Shown here: one piece after another, positions 31,587-40,869 of the stretch | How the letters are laid out: each line of letters starts with the position of its first letter | Position numbering within the stretch: position 1 is the first letter of the stretch | Assembly: GCA_041394945.1 (NCBI GenBank) | Contig: JAWKHH010000005.1 | Span: forward strand, 868,001-932,000 | Length of the DNA: 64,000 nt | Reading direction: 5' to 3' | Source of the DNA: Bryobacteraceae bacterium | GTDB lineage: Bacteria; Acidobacteriota; Terriglobia; Bryobacterales; Bryobacteraceae | Position numbers and translations under genes: made by a program | The notes under the pieces: generated by a model | Database searches by the model: none | Told to the model about the DNA's origin: nothing | What the model saw: only the letters and a program-made list of their open reading frames with translations

Positions 31587-33244
31587 AGCGCTTCCTTCTC
31601 CCCCTCCTCGTCTCGGCGGCCCTGTTCGCGCAAGGCGGCGGCGTCTCGCCGGCCGATCTGTTGAAGCCGCTCAAGGATGGGTGGCCCACTTACAACGGCG
31701 ACTACACTGGCCGCCGCTACAGCGCGCTCAAACAGATCAACACCGCCACGGTGAAGAATCTGTCGCTCGCCTGGAGCATCCGCCTCACCCCGGGAGCCAA
31801 CCCGCCCACCGGCCGCGGACGCTTCTTCGGTCCGCGCGTCCCGCTCATCGTCGGCGGCGAAGGTCCCGGCGACCTGGCCATGGGCGGCGCCACCATCAAG
31901 GCCTCCCTCCTCGCCGTCGATGGCACGCTCTACGTCACCATGCCGGATAACGCCTGGGCCGTGGACGCGCACGACGGCCGCGAACTCTGGCACTACTTCT
32001 GGAAGACGCGCGGCGGCACCCACATTGGCAATCGCGGCATGGGCATGTGGAACGACTATCTCTACATGGAGACGCCCGACAACTACCTCGTCAGCCTGGA
32101 AGCCAAGACCGGCAAGGAACGGTGGCACAAAACCATCGCCGAACTCGACGAAGGTTACTTCTCCACCCCCGCACCCATCGTCGTCGGCAACCACGTGCTC
32201 GTCGGCACCGGCAACGACATCGACTCCCCCGGCTTCCTGCTGTCGTTCGATCCCGAGACCGGCGCTGAGCAATGGAAGTTCTACACCGTCCCGATGCAGA
32301 AAGGCGACCCCGGCCTCGACACCTGGGCCAGCCTCGACGCCGCCCGCCACGGTGGCGCGCAAACCTGGATCCCCGGCGCTTACGATCCCGAGACGAAGCT
32401 CTACATCATCGGCACCGGCAACCCCACGCCCGCCTACACCACCGGACTCCGCGGCGAAGGCGATAACTTGTTCACGTGCTCGCTGGTCGCGATCAACGTC
32501 GAAACCGGCAAGATGGCCTGGTATTTCCAGACCTCGCCGCACGACATGCACGACTACGACTCGGCCCAGACCCCCATCCTCATCGACGCGCCCTTCAACG
32601 GCAAGATGCGCAAGCTCGTCCTCACCGCCGCACGCAACGGCTACTTCTTCGCGCTGGACCGCGTCACCGGCGAACGCCTGCTCACCTCCAAATACGGACA
32701 GTTCACCAACTGGGCGAAGGGTCTGAACAAATTCGGCGGCCCCGAGCACGACCCGATCAAGGACCCCACCGTCGGCGGCGCCATCGTCTCACCCACCTCC
32801 GACGGCACCGTCAACTGGCAGCCGCCCGCCTACTCGCCCGATACCGGTCTCTTCTATGTGCCGGAGGGCAACGGGTTCTCGATCTTCTATCTCACCGATC
32901 TCGACCCGCGCGGCTCCATGGGTCTCGGCGGCAAGGAGGAAGTCGGCATGGGCTCGCCGGGCAACTATCTCAGCGCCATTGACTACAAGACCGGAAAGGT
33001 CGCGTGGCGGCACAAGTGGTATGGCTATGGCGGCGGTGGCGGCCTCCTCACCACCGCCGGCGGGCTGCTCTTCGCCGGCGATGGAATGGGGAACTTCGTC
33101 GCCCACGACGCGCGCACCGGCAAGCCGCTCTGGCACACCCGAATCGGCAACATCAGCAACGCGCCGCAAACGTTCCTGCTCGACGGGCATCAGTATCTGA
33201 CGGTCGCCACCGGCGACACGCTCTGGGCCTTCGTTCTCAACTAA
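31583..33244 (+). CDS. PQQ-dependent alcohol dehydrogenase-like quinoprotein
   Basis: A 553-aa periplasmic propeller: signal peptide (MKRFLLPLLVSAALFAQ), then an eight-bladed quinoprotein with tryptophan-docking motifs such as AVDAHDGRELWHYFW, SLEAKTGKERWHK, AINVETGKMAWYFQTSPHDMHDYDSAQ and AIDYKTGKVAWRHKWYG. The HDMHDYD segment corresponds to the active-site region of methanol/ethanol dehydrogenase-like enzymes. No C-terminal haem domain is fused; the coupled upstream di-haem cytochrome supplies it. The large quinoprotein families of acidobacteria have unknown substrates, and some members have lost cofactor binding, so activity is not certain. Confidence 0.88.
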   Translation: MKRFLLPLLVSAALFAQGGGVSPADLLKPLKDGWPTYNGDYTGRRYSALKQINTATVKNLSLAWSIRLTPGANPPTGRGRFFGPRVPLIVGGEGPGDLAMGGATIKASLLAVDGTLYVTMPDNAWAVDAHDGRELWHYFWKTRGGTHIGNRGMGMWNDYLYMETPDNYLVSLEAKTGKERWHKTIAELDEGYFSTPAPIVVGNHVLVGTGNDIDSPGFLLSFDPETGAEQWKFYTVPMQKGDPGLDTWASLDAARHGGAQTWIPGAYDPETKLYIIGTGNPTPAYTTGLRGEGDNLFTCSLVAINVETGKMAWYFQTSPHDMHDYDSAQTPILIDAPFNGKMRKLVLTAARNGYFFALDRVTGERLLTSKYGQFTNWAKGLNKFGGPEHDPIKDPTVGGAIVSPTSDGTVNWQPPAYSPDTGLFYVPEGNGFSIFYLTDLDPRGSMGLGGKEEVGMGSPGNYLSAIDYKTGKVAWRHKWYGYGGGGGLLTTAGGLLFAGDGMGNFVAHDARTGKPLWHTRIGNISNAPQTFLLDGHQYLTVATGDTLWAFVLN

Positions 33245-33247
33245 GCG

Positions 33248-34789
33248 CTACTTCAACCACCGCACCGGCTCGGACGCATTCGCCGCCTCGAGCCCGAGCG
33301 CCAGCGCGAATGCGCCTACCTGCTCCATGCCGGAGAAGTCCCAGTCACCACTGTACTCATCAGACACGCGATGGTAGCGCTTGCCGCCGTACTCGCCCAG
33401 CTTCGCCGTTGATTCCTCGGCGTTCGCCAGAAAGTCCCGGCCGCCTTTCAGGCTCAAAGCCGCCACGCCCGCCCGCGCGAACGGAAAATGGTCTGACCGG
33501 AAGAATCCGCCGTTCTCCGGCCGCGGGTCGGGCTCGATCGCGACGGCGTGGCGCTCGCCGAGCGCCGTGATTCGCCCCGCCCAAGTGGTTCGTTCCGCGC
33601 CGGCGATCACCAGGTCTCGTGTCGGGCCGAACGGGAAGAACGAGTCGAAGTTCAGTACGAGCGCGGTCTGTTCGAGCGCGGCGGCCATCGGATGCGCCAC
33701 GAAGTACTCCGCCCCCCGCAGACCGGCCTCCTCGGCCGTCGTCAAGACGAACAACGCCGGCCGCCGCGGCTTCACCGGAAGCGCCGCCCAAGCTCGCGCC
33801 AACTCGAGCACTATTGCGCAACCGGTGGCGTTATCCACGGCGCCGTTGAAGATCGTATCGCCGGGCCCATCGCCGGACTTCCCCAAGTGGTCCGCGTGCG
33901 CGGTGAAGATCACCGGACCGTTGGCAAGCGCCGGGTCACTGCCCTCCACCCGCCCGATCACATTGCGCGCCGCGATCGCCCGCACGCGGGAACGAACCGA
34001 ACCCTTTGCCGAAAGCCCGCCGAGCGGCGCCGCGCGGAAGCCCTTCTTTTCGGCGCGCGCCAATAGCGCCGACAGCGTCGTCCCTGCCGCCTCAGCCAGC
34101 CTTCCGGCAGCGGCATCGGAAAGCCACCCCGCGAAGCCGAGTCCGCCCGTCGCCCGAACCTGCGCGTCTTCGCGGCCCCAGGAGTTGCGCACCACGTCCC
34201 ACCCATACCCGGCCGTCGCATCGGTGTGCAGAATCAGCACCGCCGCCGCGCCGCGCCGCGCGGCCTCTTCGTACTTGTAGGTCCACCGGCCGTAGTAGGT
34301 CAGCGCGCGTCCGCCGAAGAAGGCTTCCCTATCCGAAGCCGGCTCGTTCGTGAACAGCACAATGACTTTCCCGCGAACGTCCGCCCCGGCGTAATCGTCC
34401 CAGCCGAATTCCGGGGCATGGATTCCATGCCCGGCGAACACCAACTCTCCGCCGAACTCCACCTCCGCCTGCTGCGCCAGCGTCTGCCCCACAAAGTCGT
34501 CCATCCACCGGAAGCGCAGATCGCCAGCCTCCAGTCGCGGCTCGGTCGCCTCCACGCCCACCAGCGGCGCCGCCTGGAACCATCCCGCCTCGCCCGCCGG
34601 CTTCGCCCCGGCTACCGCCAACTGCGACGCCAGGTACTCCTCGGCCAACGCGCCGCCCCGAGTCCCCGGAGCGCGCCCCTCCAGCAGATCACTCGCCAGA
34701 AACTTCACGTGCGCGCGAAGCCGCTCCGGCGCGATATCCTGCGCCGCGATCGCCGCCGCTAACAGTAGCCCTATCGATGCTTTAACCAT
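33248..34789 (-). CDS. Secreted M28-family zinc peptidase with PA domain
   Basis: A 513-aa exported protein (signal MVKASIGLLLAAAIAAQ). It has an N-terminal insert with a protease-associated domain (about 60-230; GKVIVLFTNEPASD) and an M28 catalytic domain with zinc and catalytic residues visible in FTAHADHLG, AVDNATGCAIVLE, LTTAEEAGLRGAEYF, LNFDSFFP and the closing YHRVSDEYSGDWDF. Members are aminopeptidases or carboxypeptidases. Start ATG at 34789 overlaps the previous gene's end by 19 bp; a start at 34810 is possible. Confidence 0.88.
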   Translation of the reverse strand: MVKASIGLLLAAAIAAQDIAPERLRAHVKFLASDLLEGRAPGTRGGALAEEYLASQLAVAGAKPAGEAGWFQAAPLVGVEATEPRLEAGDLRFRWMDDFVGQTLAQQAEVEFGGELVFAGHGIHAPEFGWDDYAGADVRGKVIVLFTNEPASDREAFFGGRALTYYGRWTYKYEEAARRGAAAVLILHTDATAGYGWDVVRNSWGREDAQVRATGGLGFAGWLSDAAAGRLAEAAGTTLSALLARAEKKGFRAAPLGGLSAKGSVRSRVRAIAARNVIGRVEGSDPALANGPVIFTAHADHLGKSGDGPGDTIFNGAVDNATGCAIVLELARAWAALPVKPRRPALFVLTTAEEAGLRGAEYFVAHPMAAALEQTALVLNFDSFFPFGPTRDLVIAGAERTTWAGRITALGERHAVAIEPDPRPENGGFFRSDHFPFARAGVAALSLKGGRDFLANAEESTAKLGEYGGKRYHRVSDEYSGDWDFSGMEQVGAFALALGLEAANASEPVRWLK

Positions 34790-35913
34790 TTTTCGAAGAA
34801 GCCCTGCCACGCCGGGTCGATCGCCGGACCATTCGCCTTGTGCCCGTCGTTGGTCGACGCAAACCCGATCCGATCCTCCACCCCCAGGAGCTGGTAAACC
34901 TCGCGAGCCCGATTGAAGTAGCCCCAGCTTTGCAAGTCGTCGGAGTCGCCGCCCGTATCTTCCTTCTGGCTGCCGCCGATCAGCAGGAACGGCCGTGGCG
35001 CCGCCAGCGCCAGCAGTTCATGATGGTCGTGCTCGAAGCCGGGCCGCGCTTTGTCGGGATTCAGCAGGTCGATCACGCGCGCGTGTCCCGGCCACTCACG
35101 CATCCAGTCGAGATACCATGGCGCATACCAGTTTGTGCCGCCGTTCACGGCGATATGCGGGTCGAGCGCTACCGTCGCCGCGATCTCCTGCGCGAACGCT
35201 GCTACGTATACTGCCGTCTTGGCGCTCAGTGAGAACCCGATAAACCCGATCCGCTTGCCGTCCACATCCTTGCGCGCCCGCAGGAACTCGGCCTCGCGCC
35301 GGACGTCGTGCACCATCTTGCCCATCGGCAGCCATCGTCCGTACCGTTCGTACAGCTTGTCCGGAATCCCACCACGATACGAACCTCCGCCCCGGTAGTT
35401 GCGGATGAATGACCATCCGGTGAGCACTACGTACCCGCGGGACGCGAGCCACGCTCCCCACCACTGCTCCGGCTGGGTGTAGTCCGGCGTCGTCGACGTC
35501 CACGCGATCACCGCCGGGAACGGACCCTTTCCCTGTCCCTTCGGAACCAAGAGCAGGTGCGGCTGCCAGAAGTCCGTCTCCATCGGCAGTTCGAGATGAA
35601 TCCGCTCGTAAGCGCCTCGGTCCTGCGAGTCGAGCACGCGAGCCTTCCGGATATCGCCAAACCACTTTTGCCCCGATGCCGGCGGATCCACGCCGCCCAG
35701 AATCCGCATCCACAGCCGCATCAGCTCCGGCCGCTTCTCGCGAGCCCACTGCTTGCCGTCCCGGACGCCTTCCACCAGCGAAGGGATCTTCTCCCGCTCC
35801 GCGCCCGGCTCTGGCGCCGGGCTGGACCGCGACGTCACGCGGTGCTGCGTCCAGCGGTCCTCGGGAGCCTGCGCGAACGCCGCCGCCGCGGCCAGCACGA
35901 ATGGAAGGATCAT
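34771..35913 (-). CDS. Secreted alpha/beta hydrolase (dienelactone-hydrolase/acetylxylan-esterase-like)
   Basis: A 380-aa protein with a signal peptide (MILPFVLAAAAAFAQ) and an alpha/beta-hydrolase domain: oxyanion region PAVIAWTSTTPD, nucleophile Ser in IGFIGFSLSAKTA, a later acid in PFLLIGG...DTGGDSDD and the His in STNDGHKANG near the C-terminus. Such enzymes de-esterify polysaccharides or small esters. The ATG at 35913 was chosen at the signal peptide; the frame extends further only through the upstream gene's antisense. It lies between a hypothetical protein (10 bp) and the M28 peptidase (overlapping), so all three may be one operon. Confidence 0.82.
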   Translation of the reverse strand: MILPFVLAAAAAFAQAPEDRWTQHRVTSRSSPAPEPGAEREKIPSLVEGVRDGKQWAREKRPELMRLWMRILGGVDPPASGQKWFGDIRKARVLDSQDRGAYERIHLELPMETDFWQPHLLLVPKGQGKGPFPAVIAWTSTTPDYTQPEQWWGAWLASRGYVVLTGWSFIRNYRGGGSYRGGIPDKLYERYGRWLPMGKMVHDVRREAEFLRARKDVDGKRIGFIGFSLSAKTAVYVAAFAQEIAATVALDPHIAVNGGTNWYAPWYLDWMREWPGHARVIDLLNPDKARPGFEHDHHELLALAAPRPFLLIGGSQKEDTGGDSDDLQSWGYFNRAREVYQLLGVEDRIGFASTNDGHKANGPAIDPAWQGFFEKWLKHR

Positions 35914-35923
35914 GAACCTCAGT

Positions 35924-36829
35924 TTATCCCCGGCGGCGCGCCAGGACCTTTTCCGTGAGCGAAGGTTTCTCCCGCGAGAACTGCGCCGCGGCGGCGCGCA
36001 GGTAGGGCCGGTACACACGCGTCCAGAACCGCAGGTAGCCTTCCGTGTGGATCTCGCCGAGCGCCCGCCGGTAATGTCCCAGCAGCTTCTCGCCCAGCAG
36101 CTCCCCCGTCCGCCGAGCCGCCACAGCCGCGCTCCTCGAGAGCCACACCGCGCCGCCGGGCAGTTCCGACACCGCCGAAAGCGCCATCAGCGATGAAAGC
36201 GCGAAGACGCTCCGCCCCTGCGCCGCTGCCTCCTTCCGCAACTGCGCCCACAGCCGCTCGAGGGACTCCACGGCCGGCGACGGCAGGCGCACGGCATCTC
36301 CCCGGATCGCCGCCCAATCGCGTCGCAGCGCCGCCACATCGAGCGGCGGCGTGTTGATCGTCTCCGCGGTGCGCGCCGAGAACCGCTCCAGCCCTTCGAG
36401 CAACTGGTCCACTGTCGTGAACTGCGCCCCCGATTCGAGCAGCCCAGCCTCGGCCAACTCTCCGGTGATCTCGCCGATGAGCTTGCGCCCCGTGCCGCTG
36501 AGGTCGGCCAGCGCCGCCATCACCCACACCGGCGACGCCCGAAACGCCACGATCCCCGCCATCTCAATCCCGTTCCCCGCGGCCCGCCGGATCGCGAAAT
36601 CCTCCGAGAGCGGCGTCCCATCCGGATACGTCCCGCGCACTTCGCCCACCTGCTCGATCAGGAAGCGCAACGTATTTTCAACGAGGTTTTGATAAAGACG
36701 AGTCCTGCGCACCGCCGCCGGAAGCGCAATGTCCCCAAGCTCGCGCACGAGGCCACCCGCCAGTCCGGATGCCGACCGCACCAGGCGTTCGGGAAGAGAA
36801 AGAAGATAGCGTCCGAAGCGGTCGCTCAT
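35924..36829 (-). CDS. Helical hypothetical protein
   Basis: A 301-aa mostly alpha-helical, basic protein without signal peptide or strong membrane helices. Segments such as VENTLRFLIEQVGEVRGTYPDG, GNGIEMAGIVAFRASPVWVMAALADLSGTGRKLIGEITGEL and ALGEIHTEGYLRFWTRVYRPYLR suggest a compact membrane-associated helical bundle. I do not recognise the family. It is first in the run leading to the hydrolase and peptidase genes and is divergent from the hybrid kinase. Confidence 0.65.
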   Translation of the reverse strand: MSDRFGRYLLSLPERLVRSASGLAGGLVRELGDIALPAAVRRTRLYQNLVENTLRFLIEQVGEVRGTYPDGTPLSEDFAIRRAAGNGIEMAGIVAFRASPVWVMAALADLSGTGRKLIGEITGELAEAGLLESGAQFTTVDQLLEGLERFSARTAETINTPPLDVAALRRDWAAIRGDAVRLPSPAVESLERLWAQLRKEAAAQGRSVFALSSLMALSAVSELPGGAVWLSRSAAVAARRTGELLGEKLLGHYRRALGEIHTEGYLRFWTRVYRPYLRAAAAQFSREKPSLTEKVLARRRG

Positions 36830-36880
36830 GGAATCACTGCGATTGAGGATAGCGCGCCCGGTTCCCCTACAGTTTCCCGG

Positions 36881-36889
36881 TGATACAAT
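36881..36889 (+). promoter_or_regulatory. Extended -10 promoter for the leader RNA and hybrid kinase
   Basis: TG-A-TACAAT at 36881-36889 is a good extended -10 element, without a convincing -35. Transcription would start near 36896-36900, just ahead of a large hairpin and about 250 bp before the kinase start. Confidence 0.4.
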
Positions 36890-36908
36890 CCGATCAGCAG
36901 TAAAGGAC

Positions 36909-36970
36909 GGAACGGCCTCCGCGCCCCATTGGATGGTTGGGGAAAGGGTGCAGGCGCGGAGGTTCGTTCC
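36909..36970 (+). ncRNA. Candidate structured leader RNA or small RNA
   Basis: In the 319-bp divergent gap at 36830-37148, CCTCCGCGCC (36916-36925) pairs perfectly with GGCGCGGAGG (36953-36962), extended outwards by GGAACG (36909-36914) with CGTTCC (36965-36970) across a small bulge. The 27-nt apical loop is purine-rich (GGGGAAAGGG). It sits a few bases after the extended -10 at 36881-36889. I do not recognise a known riboswitch class. It could be a leader of the hybrid kinase gene or an independent RNA. Confidence 0.4.
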
Positions 36971-37148
36971 TGGTGATCATTCTGACGGAAGTTCCCGCCG
37001 ATAGTTCGTTCCCGATGCGCGGTTCTTGGCGAGCCGTCCCTATTCTGGGGTGAACTGCAATCCCATCCCAAAACCGAGCTTCGACCGGCCGGCTAAGGCG
37101 TTCCCCTCGTACAGCCGGTGATTGGAATTGCCGATTGACGCTTCGAGA

Positions 37149-39368
37149 ATGAACTCCACGGCTGCGCATCAGCCCGGCCTGCCTCCGGACCCGGCAAATA
37201 GTCCGTCCGGCGGCGACCCCGGCGCCATGCCTCTCGATCTCGAAACGCAGGCATCCGCCGCCAGATCCCTGCGCGCGAGAGCGGGGGCGGTCTTGGTGCT
37301 CGTGGGCGGCTTGATCGTAAGCCTCCTCGCATGGCGCGCTGCGGTGGACCGGGACCGTGAATCCTGGCGTCGCGCCTATGAATCCGCCGTTCGGGACCGC
37401 GTGGCCGTCATCCTGCGTGAGTTCGAGACCCAATCGGACCGCATCCGCTGGGCCGGCACCGTGTCACCGGAACGGGCCGCGCGCATCTCCCCAAACCTCG
37501 CCCTCATCCACACCTCATCTCCAGCCGACTCACCCCGCCTGATTTCGGAAGGCGGGCAGGCCGCGGCCTGGCTCGAACGGATGGCTTCCGGCGATATCCT
37601 GCAGGCGGCGATCCGGCGGGCGCAAAGCACCGGGAGGCCCGCGATGAGCCAGCGGCTGGATCCGGACATCGCCGACGCGGCCGCCAACGACGCGCGCGTC
37701 GCCGTCGCCGTACCCGTGGAGACCGGCGTCGTCGCCGGAGTGCTTTCCGTCAAGGATGTCGTTGAGCGCGCGCTTGGCCAACTGGCTCCGTTCGGCATCA
37801 ACATCGTCGTCGAAGACCGCGACTCCGCGCCCGTGGAGCGGCTCTACCTGCATCTTTCCCGCGTCGCCAAGGACTCCTCGGCCACCACCGAACTCTATAG
37901 CCTCGCCAACCCCTCGGCGGCTACGGACTGGCGCCGCGCGGTGGTCGTCGAAGCGCTCGGCCGGCGCTGGCAGATCGCTTGCCAGCCCGTGGATTCGGCG
38001 ATTCCCGGATTCTCGCTCGGCGCCCTCGCCTCCGGCCTCATGATGACGTTGCTCGCCGCCTGGCTCACCTGGCTCAACGGCAACCGCCGCCATCGTGTGG
38101 AAAGCGCCGTTCGGTTGCGGACCCAGGCGCTCGTCGAAGCCATCGGCCGTCTGCGCGACGAGATCGGCCAGCGTCAGGAAGCCGAAATCGAACTCGCCCG
38201 CGCCCGCGACCGCGCGCTCGAGTCTTCCCGTCTCAAATCCGAATTCCTCACCAACGTCAGCCACGAACTGCGCACTCCGCTCCACGGAGTCCTCGGGCTG
38301 ACCCAGCTTGTGCTCGATTCCGACATCAAGGGCGAACAGCGGGACTATCTCCAGACGGCGTACCACTCCGGCCAGTCCCTTCTGGGCCTGCTCAATGAAC
38401 TCCTGGACTTCAACCAGATCGAGTCGAATCGGCTAGTCATCGACGCGGCCAATTTCTCGCCGCGCGCCTGTGTCGAGGACGTGGTGAAGATGTTGACCTG
38501 GCAGGCCAAGCAGAAGGGGCTGCTCCTCTATACCGAAACCGCGCCCGACGTGCCCGGACGCGTCATTGGCGACGGGATGCGCCTGCGGCAGGTACTGGTC
38601 AATCTCATCGGCAACGCGATCAAGTTCACCGACCATGGCGAGGTCCGCATTTCGGTCCGCGCCACCGGCCAAGGCCGCGACGGAGTCCAACTCGAGTTCT
38701 GCGTGGCCGACACCGGCATCGGCATCGGCCAGGAAGATCATCAAACCATCTTCGAAGCGTTCCGCCAGGTGGATGGCTCCATGACACGGCGCCGCGGCGG
38801 CACCGGGATCGGCCTCTCCATTTCGCGCCGGCTGGTCGAACTGATGCAGGGCCACATCTGGGTTTCGAGCGAGATCGGCCGTGGCGCGCGCTTCTACTTC
38901 ACCATTCACGTCCAGCCGGATACGGACCCGCCCTCCGACGGAAAGTCCCGTCCCCGCGGCAAGTCCGGCCGCGCCAAGGGCGACGCGCTGCGGCTCCTTC
39001 TCGTCGAGGATCAGCCCGCGCACCGGCTCGTCGTGGAACGAATGCTTCAGAAGATGGGCCACATCGTCACCGTCGCCGAAGACGGCCAGGCCGGCTTCGA
39101 ACGCTGGCTCAAGGACGATTTCGACGTCGTGCTCACCGACATCCAGATGCCCGTGCTCGATGGCATCGGCATGGCCGAGAAAATGCGCCGTACGGACCTC
39201 ACCGGCGAACGCCGCGTGGCGATCATCGCACTCACCGCGCACGCCTCAGAGGCCGAGAAACAGCGCTGTCTGGCCGCCGGGCTCGACGGGTTCCTGTCGA
39301 AACCGTTCTCCGAGGAAGAGCTGCAGCAGGCGCTTGCCACCTGCCAGGCGGCCATCGGCGCGGCCTAG
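37149..39368 (+). CDS. Hybrid sensor histidine kinase/response regulator
   Basis: A 739-aa inner-membrane signalling protein. Two membrane helices (about 50-68 and 296-318) bracket a 220-residue periplasmic sensor resembling CHASE-type domains. Then follow a HisKA domain with phospho-acceptor H372 (SHELRTPLHG), a HATPase domain (NAIKF, DTGIGI, GTGIGLS) and a C-terminal receiver with D664 (LTDIQMP) and Lys in LSKPFS. ATG at 37149 was preferred; TTG at 37122 is in frame. No histidine phosphotransfer domain or partner regulator is next to it. Confidence 0.9.
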   Translation: MNSTAAHQPGLPPDPANSPSGGDPGAMPLDLETQASAARSLRARAGAVLVLVGGLIVSLLAWRAAVDRDRESWRRAYESAVRDRVAVILREFETQSDRIRWAGTVSPERAARISPNLALIHTSSPADSPRLISEGGQAAAWLERMASGDILQAAIRRAQSTGRPAMSQRLDPDIADAAANDARVAVAVPVETGVVAGVLSVKDVVERALGQLAPFGINIVVEDRDSAPVERLYLHLSRVAKDSSATTELYSLANPSAATDWRRAVVVEALGRRWQIACQPVDSAIPGFSLGALASGLMMTLLAAWLTWLNGNRRHRVESAVRLRTQALVEAIGRLRDEIGQRQEAEIELARARDRALESSRLKSEFLTNVSHELRTPLHGVLGLTQLVLDSDIKGEQRDYLQTAYHSGQSLLGLLNELLDFNQIESNRLVIDAANFSPRACVEDVVKMLTWQAKQKGLLLYTETAPDVPGRVIGDGMRLRQVLVNLIGNAIKFTDHGEVRISVRATGQGRDGVQLEFCVADTGIGIGQEDHQTIFEAFRQVDGSMTRRRGGTGIGLSISRRLVELMQGHIWVSSEIGRGARFYFTIHVQPDTDPPSDGKSRPRGKSGRAKGDALRLLLVEDQPAHRLVVERMLQKMGHIVTVAEDGQAGFERWLKDDFDVVLTDIQMPVLDGIGMAEKMRRTDLTGERRVAIIALTAHASEAEKQRCLAAGLDGFLSKPFSEEELQQALATCQAAIGAA

Positions 39369-39409
39369 CTCTTTTCATCCGCCGGCCAGCGATAAACTGG
39401 AAGCACCCT

Positions 39410-40807
39410 ATGAAACGCCGCGATATGCTCCGCGCCGCCGGCGCTGGTTTCCCTGCGCTCGCTCTCGCCGGGCTCCTCGGTGAGGAAGCGCGAGCCGCAT
39501 CGAAGGCCGACGCCGCGCCGGACCCCCTCGCCCCTCGCTCGCCGCACTTCACGCCGCGCGCCAAGCGCGTCATTTTCCTGTTCATGCACGGCGGCCCCTC
39601 GCAGGTGGACACGTTCGACTACAAGCCCCTCCTGCTGCGCGACCACGGCAAGCCCCTCCCCTTCGCGCGCCCCAAGGTGGTTTCGAGCGAAACGTTCAAT
39701 CTGCTCAAATCGCCGTGGGAGTTCAAACAATACGGCCAGAGCGGCGCTTGGGTGAGCGATCTGTTCCCCCATGTCGCCCAGGTTGTCGACCGGCTCTGCT
39801 TCGTCAAGTCCATGTGGGGATCGAACTCGCGGCATGGCGGCGCGCTGCTCGAACTGCACACCGGCAGCGACACCTTCGTCCGCCCGGCGATGGGCTCCTG
39901 GATCACCTACGGCCTCGGCAGCGAGAACCAAAGCATGCCCGGCTTCGTCACCATCTGCCCCACGCAAAGCCACGGCGGCGCGAACAACTTCGCCTCCGCC
40001 TTCCTCCCGGCGCCCTACGCCGGCACCGCCATTGGCGCCGTCGGCATCCCGGCCCGCGACGCCCGCATTCCGTTTATTTCAAACAAAGAGACGCCGCGAG
40101 ACATCCAGCGCATGGAACTCGACCTCATCCAGGAGATCAATCGCGACCAACTCGCCGTCACCGGACCGGATCACGATCTCGAAGGCCGCATCGAATCGTT
40201 CGAACTCGCCTTCCGCATGCAGAACGAAGCGCCCGGCCTCCAGGACATCTCCGGCGAATCCGCCGCCACGCGCGCCCTCTACGGCGTCGACGACCCCATC
40301 ACCGAAGACTTCGCCCGACAGTGCCTCATGGCCCGCCGGCTGTCCGAGCGCGGCGTCCGCTTCGTCCAGGTGAGCCACACCTATAAATGGGACCAGCACG
40401 CGCGCCTCCGCCGTGATCACGCGCAGAACGCCGCCGAGGTCGACCAGCCCATCGCCGCCTTGATCCGCGATCTCGACGCGCGTGGACTGCTCGAAGACAC
40501 GCTCGTCGTCTGGGGCGGCGAATTCGGCCGCACGCCCACCGCGCAAGGTTCCGACGGCCGCGACCACAACCCGGAGGCCTTCACTTACTTCCTCGCCGGC
40601 GGCGGCGTGAAGCCCGGATTCTCCTACGGCGCCACCGACGACTACGGCTATTACTCGGTGGAGCAGAAGGTCCACTTCCACGACCTCCACGCCACCATCC
40701 TCCACCTGCTCGGGCTCGACCACAAACGCCTCACCTACCGTTACGCCGGGCGCGACTTCCGCCTCACCGACGTCCACGGCAACGTCGTCCACGACATCAT
40801 GGCCTGA
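39410..40807 (+). CDS. DUF1501 domain protein
   Basis: A 465-aa protein with a twin-arginine-like signal (MKRRDMLRAAGAGFPALALAG) and the DUF1501 core: FLFMHGGPSQVDTFDYKP, SMWGSNSRHGGALLELHTG, RGVRFVQVSHTYKWDQH, LVVWGGEFGRTPTAQG and HDLHATILHLLGLDH. These proteins have an alkaline-phosphatase/sulfatase-like fold and usually sit beside a DUF1549/DUF1553 cytochrome; here it stands alone between the kinase and the second PadR cassette. Activity unknown. Confidence 0.9.
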   Translation: MKRRDMLRAAGAGFPALALAGLLGEEARAASKADAAPDPLAPRSPHFTPRAKRVIFLFMHGGPSQVDTFDYKPLLLRDHGKPLPFARPKVVSSETFNLLKSPWEFKQYGQSGAWVSDLFPHVAQVVDRLCFVKSMWGSNSRHGGALLELHTGSDTFVRPAMGSWITYGLGSENQSMPGFVTICPTQSHGGANNFASAFLPAPYAGTAIGAVGIPARDARIPFISNKETPRDIQRMELDLIQEINRDQLAVTGPDHDLEGRIESFELAFRMQNEAPGLQDISGESAATRALYGVDDPITEDFARQCLMARRLSERGVRFVQVSHTYKWDQHARLRRDHAQNAAEVDQPIAALIRDLDARGLLEDTLVVWGGEFGRTPTAQGSDGRDHNPEAFTYFLAGGGVKPGFSYGATDDYGYYSVEQKVHFHDLHATILHLLGLDHKRLTYRYAGRDFRLTDVHGNVVHDIMA

Positions 40808-40850
40808 TTCGCCCGTCAAAAAAAGCGAACGGGAAGGCTGGGTCGTTCGT

Positions 40851-40869
40851 CTACCCAACTGGGTAGAAT
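40851..40869 (+). promoter_or_regulatory. PadR operator palindrome with -10 element
   Basis: CTACCCA-AC-TGGGTAG at 40851-40866 is a perfect palindrome, and TAGAAT at 40864-40869 overlaps its right arm as a near-consensus -10. A transcript from here would begin about 40876-40880, so the message may be leaderless from the ATG at 40880. Repressor binding would block the promoter directly. Confidence 0.65.

Noticed and set aside
36909..36970. Hairpin as a c-di-GMP riboswitch
   Set aside because: Conserved core sequences of the c-di-GMP-I and -II classes are not seen; it remains unclassified.
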